Source of the DNA: CAWCJL01 sp963795775
GTDB lineage: Bacteria; Acidobacteriota; Terriglobia; Terriglobales; Acidobacteriaceae
DNA length: 64,000 bases
NCBI GenBank assembly: GCA_963795775.1
Contig: CAWCJL010000008.1
Span: 616,775-680,774 of the forward strand
Reading direction: 5' to 3'
A program made the position numbers and the translations under genes. Positions 57,903 to 64,000 of the stretch are shown here, piece by piece (within the stretch, counting starts at the first letter, position 1; each line of letters starts with the position of its first letter). The notes below the pieces were generated by a model. That model saw nothing but the letters and a program-made list of their open reading frames with translations, made no database searches and had not been told where the DNA came from.

Positions 57903-59190
57903 ATGCAGAATTCCCCCTCCCCAGAACTCAATGACGGCCTGACCTCGAAAGCCAAGCATGAAGTCTTCGAGGGCGTTCTTTCTGCTTTAGCCAAGAAGTT
58001 CTATAAACCAGAGCTTCTTGAAAACGGGTGGCATGAAGCCGTTGCGAATCATCGCCCGATTATCGAAGGCGCAGTCACGCTGGAGGCATTTGAGCAGGCT
58101 GTTACTGCCCTTCTCCAGAATCTCAAGACCTCTCACGTTGGCTTTTTTCATCAAAGTGCGCGGAGAGCTTCTAGCCGTGCGGCGCTCAGCGCAACTTATC
58201 TCGCGGACGAAACCGCCCACGGCCCTCGGTGGATTTTCCAAGATGTTCATGATGGTGGTGCAGCGGCACTCGCTGGGATTCAACCCGGCGATATCCTGCT
58301 GAGGCTCGATGATAAAGAGATCATCCCGCCCGAGCACCCGGTTTTCCCGATGGGAGCGACTTCGAAGCTCAATATTGTTGCGAGCGATGATAGCGAGCGA
58401 ACAGTAACAGTCGATGTCTCAAAGCCAAAGGGAAAGAAGCTGCATTTCGTCGAGCCTACCCTCGTCCAGTCGAAGATTGTCGGTGAAGGGATTGGATACC
58501 TGAAGGTGGCAATGTTCCCTGGGATGATCGGGGTTGACGTTGCGAACGAAATTTCCAAGGCAGTACTCGGCCTCGGTAAAATTAGAGGGCTAATTATCGA
58601 CTTGCGTGGAAACACAGGTGGCGGGGCGGGCGCACTCCGTCTGATGAGTTTATTGACGCCAGAGAAGATACCGGTTGGATTTGCGCCTGGAAAGCGTTGG
58701 GCGGAGCGGGATCTCGACAAAGAGAAAACTGGCGTTTCCTCGCTTCGGAAGCATCCCGGCATCGAAGAAGGCTCTTTGGCTGCTCGCCTTACGCTACCTG
58801 CCATCCCTCATCACAAAGTCTCCAATTGTGTTGGAGTCTGAGGGGCATGGTCCGCAATCGTATCAAGGGAATGTCGTGCTCTTGGTTGATCGCCATACTG
58901 CCAGCGCCGCCGAAATGGTCACCATTTTTGCGAAAGAAAACAAGCTGGCAACCATCGTCGGAGAAAAAACCGCGGGAAGACTCTTGTCTGCGACATCCGT
59001 GAAAGTCGGGCACGGCTTTCGACTCGCGCTCCCCACGGGTGCTTACTACACGTGGAACGGCACTGCTCTTGAGGGCAGCCCGATTGAACCAGATGTGGCC
59101 ATCGAATTCGATTGGCAGGACAGAAGACGCGGCAATGACCGGCAGCTCGATACGGCACTGAAGACGGTAAGAGACGAGATACAGGTGTAA
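57903..59190 (+). CDS. S41-family (C-terminal processing-like) protease with PDZ domain, frameshifted
   Basis: An N-terminal helical domain is followed by a PDZ-like domain (GGAAALAGIQPGDILLRLDD) and the S41 core: GYLKVAMFPG, LIIDLRGNTGGG, RHTASAAEMVTIFA with the nucleophile Ser, and GEKTAGRLLS with the catalytic Lys. An extra A in the run at 58725-58728 separates DKEK from LAFPRFGSIP. It has no evident signal peptide, unusual for this family. The start is uncertain: ATG 57903, or 57885 overlapping the previous gene. Confidence 0.8.
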
Positions 59191-59227
59191 TTGCCTTTGT
59201 CTGGCTTGCTCGCCTAGATTCTTCGAA

Positions 59228-60402
59228 TTGGGCATCGGCCCGTTCTCGCTAGCCGACAGCGATCAGCCCAGTAAAATTAATGGTGTGAATACCACACCGC
59301 CCGACTACAACGCGATTTATTTCGACTCGAACGAGTTGTTGTCGAATGGATGGCCCGACTCATCGGTGAAGCTCTCGAACTTACTCTATGTAGGGCATGG
59401 ATGGAGCATTCAGCCGTTTATCCCAAAGGCAGTTCTGGATGAAACGGAATCGCACTGGTTGCGTATGGTTGAAGCGAAAGCTTCAAGTCTGAATAGCGCG
59501 AAGAAGGAGTTTGAACGGCTGGCACGACCGATCGAGTGCGACGTCAGTATCGGGCATACGAATCTCGAGGAGTTGAGAAGCCGGTATCAGGAGTATCGCA
59601 AGCAGACCCTCGAAAACTATGGCATCGCGGTCGTGCCGTACTCTGACCGCGATGCCGAGTTCTTCTTCCAGCGTGCAACCAGGTATGTCATGCCTTTTGA
59701 GAAGGAAGGTGAGGGCAAGGGATTCCAAGACGCGGTTATTCTGCAGTCTGTCCTTGACCATTTGGGGCTAATCCAAAGTTGACGGGTATCCTGTTGACGA
59801 AAGATGGCGGGATGAAACAATCTCGAATTCGTGAATTTCTTCCGGATTTCGATCTCACCCGACTGCGAATCACGACCCTAGATGAGGCGTGGGATAACCT
59901 ATTTCACTTCAACTTTGACCAAAAGGTGATTCAGCCGTGGGCTGAAGAACGAAAGAACGCCCTGATTGCCGCTCAGTCGTTAGTTCCACTCTTGAAGGAT
60001 TTCCTGTCGACACATCTGACCGAGTCCATGCTGCGGGCCGGCGGCTTCGGTGTGCATGCCACGATCGTGAAGCTACTCTCCGTCGATTCGGTCGACGTAT
60101 CTTATGTCGATACACCTATTCCCGACCTAGATAAGCACCCAGACCGGACGGTAAGGATCTCGATCTCTGCCTCAGCGCAATGCACGGCGATCGTGAGGAA
60201 AGAGCCTGTCAACTTCTTCGCTGCGATCCTCGGGGATTACAGCAAGGAAGATGCGCAGCCCCCTACTCCGCCGGAGATCGTGCAGGAAAAAGCCGTTTGG
60301 TCGGGCGGAATTAGAGCGACGGCCAAAATCGTCAACCATGAGTTCGTGGACATCGTGCCGGAGTCTCTCGTATCCGACGAGGAGCTTCGGGCTCAGAAGT
60401 AG
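59228..60402 (+). CDS. DUF4935-type PIN-domain protein, frameshifted
   Basis: The start YNAIYFDSNELL carries a PIN-type first Asp. It is followed by IPKAVLDETESHWL with an acidic pair, EGKGFQDAVILQSVLDHL with the third site, and after a break TGILLTKDGGMKQS with a late Asp. This matches DUF4935 PIN nucleases. A missing G in the run at 59764-59767 explains the stop at 59782, and the second part (to 60402) is the DUF4935 C-terminus. It may be an RNase acting on tRNA or mRNA. The TTG start is uncertain. Confidence 0.6.
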
Positions 60403-60474
60403 TGAGCCATTGTGCTCAGCGACCGCTCCGTGAGTCGTCCACACGATGGGATCGCACGAGAAACACCCGAGATG

Positions 60475-63070
60475 TCACAAAGTGCCGTCGGGGTCTCCAA
60501 CGATCTGAACACTTGCCCAGAAGTACGGCGGAAGACCTTGATTGAGGAGGTCTAACTGGGCGACACGGAGGGCGTCAACTTTGCGGTCATGTCGCGCGAG
60601 TTGTGAATAGAACATGGTCATCAGGCGCTCGGTGGTGTGATCCTCTAGCTCCCAGAGCGTGGACACAACAGAATCAGCGCCCGCTTCGATGAAGGCATTA
60701 ACCAGATTCGCAACGCCAGCCTCGCCCACCGGGCCGACGCCAGTATTGCAAGCTGAGAGCGTGACAAGCTTAGATTTCAGATGCAAGCTACGAATCTCGC
60801 GGACCTGCAACAGTCCATCTTCAGTTCCCGAAGGATCCGGCGCGAAGATCAAAGCGGAACGGTCTGGGTAGTCCAGATCGGCATAGCCGTGCAGAGCGAG
60901 ATGAATGACCTCTGTGCTGTTGAGTGAAAGATGCTTGAAGCGAGTTTCAGTGGCATCCGCACCCAGGAGAATCGTGCTCGGTCGCGGCAAATCTGTGGCG
61001 ATAGTCTCCACTTCTAGCTTGCTGTCCGGCAGCGGGGCAAGCTGGCTCCGCTCCGGTCCAGATATGGCTCGAACAATGGGATTTCGCGTATCCGCAGGCT
61101 GTGTCCACGCGGCGACGCCGATGTATGGCATTGCAGCGGATGCTTCCTGGGCGAGACGTTTGTGAAGCAGGTCGAAGACGGTAGATGAGGGAGCAACGTC
61201 TACTGTGTGGGTTTTCAGGACATAGGAGCCTTTGTCTGCGAGCGCGGCGAAGGGCAACAGATGGAGAGAACTGTCGGGAACTATGATGAGATCCGTCTTC
61301 TGGCGGTACTCCTTGATTGGCTCAAGCAGTTCGCTGAAAAGGCGCTGGGCGAGCGCCACGTCTGCCTTCTGAGCGCGGATCTCCTTCCTGTAAAGATTCG
61401 AGTCCGATTCGATTTGAGCCTTCGGAGGCAGACGGTAGGGTGTGACCGATGTGTGAGTGATGGCGAATGCATACGAGTTGCGTTCGGCGAGAACGTATTC
61501 GATCAGAAGCGCGCTGGGCGAAAGCGTGCGTTGCACCTCGGCTAGATGGACGGGGTGAATCGTGGTTTCCTGCGCCAGCGCACTAGGGCTGATTTTCAGC
61601 TCAGTGTTATCAATTTCGCTGGTCAAAGAGGCTCTGGTGGCTGGATCGTCAGTGTTTATAAGGGCGAGATTGAGCCGGGTCAGCTCTTGCTCATCCGGCG
61701 TCGGCGCATGAACCGGCTGACTGGCGTGGTGCTCTAGTGCCTCTGTTTCGACACGGCCCCGAACCCTTTCAAGGGCTTGGAGGGCATCATCGTAGCGCTT
61801 TTGCGCACACAACGATGCGAAATAATCCGAATAGACATCGCTCATCTCCGCGAGGAGTTGCCGCTGGATGTTGGTCGTGGCGGCGTGCTGAATCATGCCA
61901 TCCACAAGCGCGATGCTCTTTTGATAGAGCCCATCCGCCTCCTTGGCATGGCCCATCTTCTCGATGATTTCTGCCTTAATAGCGAGATTGCGCGGAACGA
62001 GGTAAAGCTCGTCGGGAATTTTGGTGTTCGCGTCAATGGCGCGGTTTATCGCCGCAAGCGCGTCGGGGAGGTTGCCGTTATGTTGATACGCCTGGGCGAG
62101 AAGTCCGCCTGCGTCGGTAACGCCGCGGTAGTTGCTGATCTTGCTGGAGAAGTCGACCGATTGCTGGTAGTCGGCGATTGCTGCGTTCCAATCCCCGCGC
62201 TCTTTATTGATTGTTCCCCGCGAAAGGTAGACCTGAGACTTGTGGGCGTCATAGGGTGTACCTTGCAGCCGTGCAAGTGATGCGTTCGCGAGAGCTAATG
62301 GCCTCTTCGTATTGATGAAGGCCGGTCAAGGCGTCGATCTTCGCGTAAATGGCAATTGTTGGATAGGCAATTTCAGGATTCGTTTGAGCAATCTTGATCG
62401 CCTGATTCAAAGGGGTCAGGGCTTCCTTGTAGCGATGAATCTGAACTAGGCCGGCACCAAAAACGCTGGCATAGCGAACAGTTGCCGCTGGATCATTCTC
62501 AACTTTTGAGAGTCCCCAAGCCCTTATGACCTGCCTTTTCGCAGTTTCGGTATCGCCGAGGATGAACGCAGCTATGCCTTGCTCGCCCGTGGCGCGAGTC
62601 GCCAGCTCGTAGTGATGCAATTTAATTGCGAGCGCGGCCACGTCTTGCCAGGTCGATCGTGCCTCCGACGCGTCGTAGTTGGTTTCGAGCATCCCTCGAA
62701 TTGTGAGGATTCTCAGCCTGGTCTCAGGGTCGGCGGCTTCGGGCCGGGCCAAGTCTTGCGTCAACGCCCAGAGAGTCGCCGGAATGCTCACGGACTCATT
62801 CGGAGGAATTTGACTGACCTGAGCATACAGAGCTTTGGAAGGCTCGTGCTGTGTGGTGTAGAGCTGCTGGGCCTTTTGGTAGAGCGGTAACGCGTCGGCC
62901 CAACGATTGCCCCACGCAAGGGTGTCTGCTCTGTCGAGCAAGCCCTCCGCTGATTCAGGCGGGGCCGAGCTGTGATGCGGGGTGATCGCGTAATAATACG
63001 CGCAGCCTGCGACTAGAAGCGTGATTCCTAAAGTCGCGAAGATTTTCCTTACAATGCGGGGGAGGCGCAT
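60475..63070 (-). CDS. TPR-CHAT protein with lipobox/membrane anchor, frameshifted
   Basis: The N-terminus (IFATLGITLLVAGC) has a lipobox-like LVAGC or single anchor. TPR-type helical repeats fill about residues 40-480 (WADALPLYQKAQQLY, RYKEALTPLNQAIKIA, DWNAAIADYQQSVDFS, KRYDDALQALERVRGR). The C-terminal CHAT (caspase-like) domain has IIVPDSSLHLLPFAAL, the catalytic His in HLALHGYADLDYPDRSAL, and the Cys in VTLSACNTGVGPV. An extra base near 62296 breaks the frame after HQYEEAI; the remaining frame is open from there to the CHAT stop. About 865 residues in all. Confidence 0.82.
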
Positions 63071-63148
63071 GTATGTCCGTCTCACGAAAATGAAATGTAT
63101 CGTTCGGTAACAGCTCAGCTCAAGTTTAGCTGGAGAGCGCGTTTTGCT

Positions 63149-63799
63149 CTAGGGGAGTGGAATTCCTGCAGAGAAGAGTCGTTCAATTCCACGCTCCACT
63201 ACCGTGCCGCGACTTGGCCGCAATGAACCTGGGTCTGTATCCATTGCCAACATGACCATGCGTCGAATGTTTGCAGATTGTTCCGACTGATCGAGGTGTC
63301 TCATTACGTCGTTCGTGCCGATCTCTGGGGCGGTGTCCCATTGGAGACTGAGATTATTCTTACGTGCCAGCTCATCGGCAAACTCACGCAGTGCGACTTC
63401 ATTGCCAGTGAGAAACGGCTGGATTGTTCCAAGTTCATAAATGTATGTAGAGACGCTATGCGACCATTCTTCGGGGCTACGACCCTTCAAGTGATTCTCA
63501 CGTCCCAGCCGGTCGAATACGGCGTTTAGCGACGTTGCAACATCGGACGCGGGTCGGTTGCCGGCGTCCACGCGGCGCAGCTCTCCGGCCCAATCGTAGA
63601 GGTCCTGGTAAACATGGTGATGGATCTCCTGAAGGTGTACGGAGTCGAAGCCGCCTGGTATAGGAGCGGTTCGAAGCTCAGCGAGTCGAAACGCGGTGAA
63701 GTCGGCCTCTGCTGTCGCGAGCTGCTGCGGGTCAGTGATGCCGAGTTTGTTTTTTAGAGTTGTAGTGCCGAGTATTGTTATGTCAGTGTGCTCAATCAT
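63149..63799 (-). CDS. Fic/DOC-family protein with degenerate active-site motif
   Basis: The Fic fold is visible: EIHHHVYQDLYDWAGELRRV is the typical region before the motif. The signature that is normally HPFxxGNGR reads QPFLTGNEVALREF (CAG for the His codon), followed by ADELARKNNLSLQW as in active Fic proteins. Without the catalytic His, AMP or phosphocholine transfer should fail. The start codon overlaps the VbhA-like stop by eight bases. Its role may be regulatory or the gene may be decaying. Confidence 0.78.
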   Translation of the reverse strand: MIEHTDITILGTTTLKNKLGITDPQQLATAEADFTAFRLAELRTAPIPGGFDSVHLQEIHHHVYQDLYDWAGELRRVDAGNRPASDVATSLNAVFDRLGRENHLKGRSPEEWSHSVSTYIYELGTIQPFLTGNEVALREFADELARKNNLSLQWDTAPEIGTNDVMRHLDQSEQSANIRRMVMLAMDTDPGSLRPSRGTVVERGIERLFSAGIPLP

Positions 63800-63983
63800 T
63801 GGTTGTTCTCACCTTTGCTAAGAGAGAGTCGTAGACCTGGTCGAGTGTCGATTTACCGTCAATCCAAGAAGCGAAGAGGCTTTCGAGATGTTGCGATGGC
63901 TGCAGGCCCGCGAGTTTCACCGAGGCGAGCGCGGACTGCACCGCTTTTAGCCGGAGGATGCGTTCCTTGTCAGAAGTAGTCAT
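63792..63983 (-). CDS. VbhA-like antitoxin with altered inhibitory motif
   Basis: A 63-residue helical protein (LRLKAVQSALASVKLAGLQP, QHLESLFASWIDGKSTLDQV) in the place and shape of VbhA-type Fic antitoxins. The inhibitory helix normally contains S/T-xxx-E-G/N; here the segment SVKLAGL has Ala where the Glu belongs. It precedes the Fic gene with an eight-base overlap. The gene ends the window's annotated content. Confidence 0.65.
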   Translation of the reverse strand: MTTSDKERILRLKAVQSALASVKLAGLQPSQHLESLFASWIDGKSTLDQVYDSLLAKVRTTND

Positions 63984-64000
63984 TTCTCGATCTCTCGGAG

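Overview
The window looks like chromosomal DNA of a high-GC acidobacterium (class Terriglobia, Acidobacteriaceae-like). This rests on gene content and protein style, not on a database search. It holds FolD, CoaE, PurM/PurN, RNase PH, a bifunctional Rel, GyrB and ribosomal proteins L21, L27 and L28. It also holds many secreted glycosidases, REP-associated transposases and a YaaW-like protein. No rRNA or CRISPR array is visible. There are two tRNA genes, Phe-GAA and Leu-CAA.

Layout. 0.1-4.0 kb: folD, coaE, an HtrA-type protease and a short-chain dehydrogenase, all on +. 4.1-5.8 kb: purM-purN on -. 5.8-14.1 kb: a secreted adenosine-deaminase-like enzyme and a secreted six-hairpin glycosidase that start back to back, then tRNA-Phe, a GH78-type rhamnosidase and a YVTN beta-propeller. 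14.2-16.6 kb: signalling genes (a phosphatase remnant, a pseudo-receiver, a sigma-54-type response regulator). 16.9-18.8 kb: rph and lacD. 18.9-25.9 kb: an accessory stretch with hypotheticals, a REP/RAYT element, a broken ParDE, an amidohydrolase, a YaaW-like protein and a second, apparently dead RAYT. 25.9-36.0 kb: rlmI, rel, a flippase, two family 2 glycosyltransferases, ridA, msrB, rpmB and a GT39. 36.1-40.3 kb: a sugar-acting set (BNR propeller, GH172, GH13). 40.5-45.6 kb: rplU-rpmA, a membrane protein, a small secreted peptide and gyrB. 45.8-52.9 kb: an aldo-keto reductase, then a tightly overlapping operon of split transketolase, epimerase, GT2, methyltransferase and GT39, probably for a cell-surface glycan. 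53.0-54.4 kb: a serine hydrolase.

From tRNA-Leu (54.5 kb) to the window end the composition changes. A decayed tyrosine integrase is followed by a sigma-like factor, a zinc-finger/membrane anti-sigma-like protein, an S41-PDZ protease and a DUF4935-type PIN nuclease. Facing them are a large lipoprotein-like TPR-CHAT protein and a Fic/VbhA-like pair. The Fic motif has lost its catalytic His and the antitoxin-like partner has lost its inhibitory Glu. This island is the best candidate here for an undescribed, possibly defence-related, system.

One caution affects the whole window. At least eleven otherwise well-preserved genes, including the housekeeping gene purM, carry single-base frameshifts. 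Many are probably sequencing or assembly errors, so broken genes are described as single loci with the break position given.
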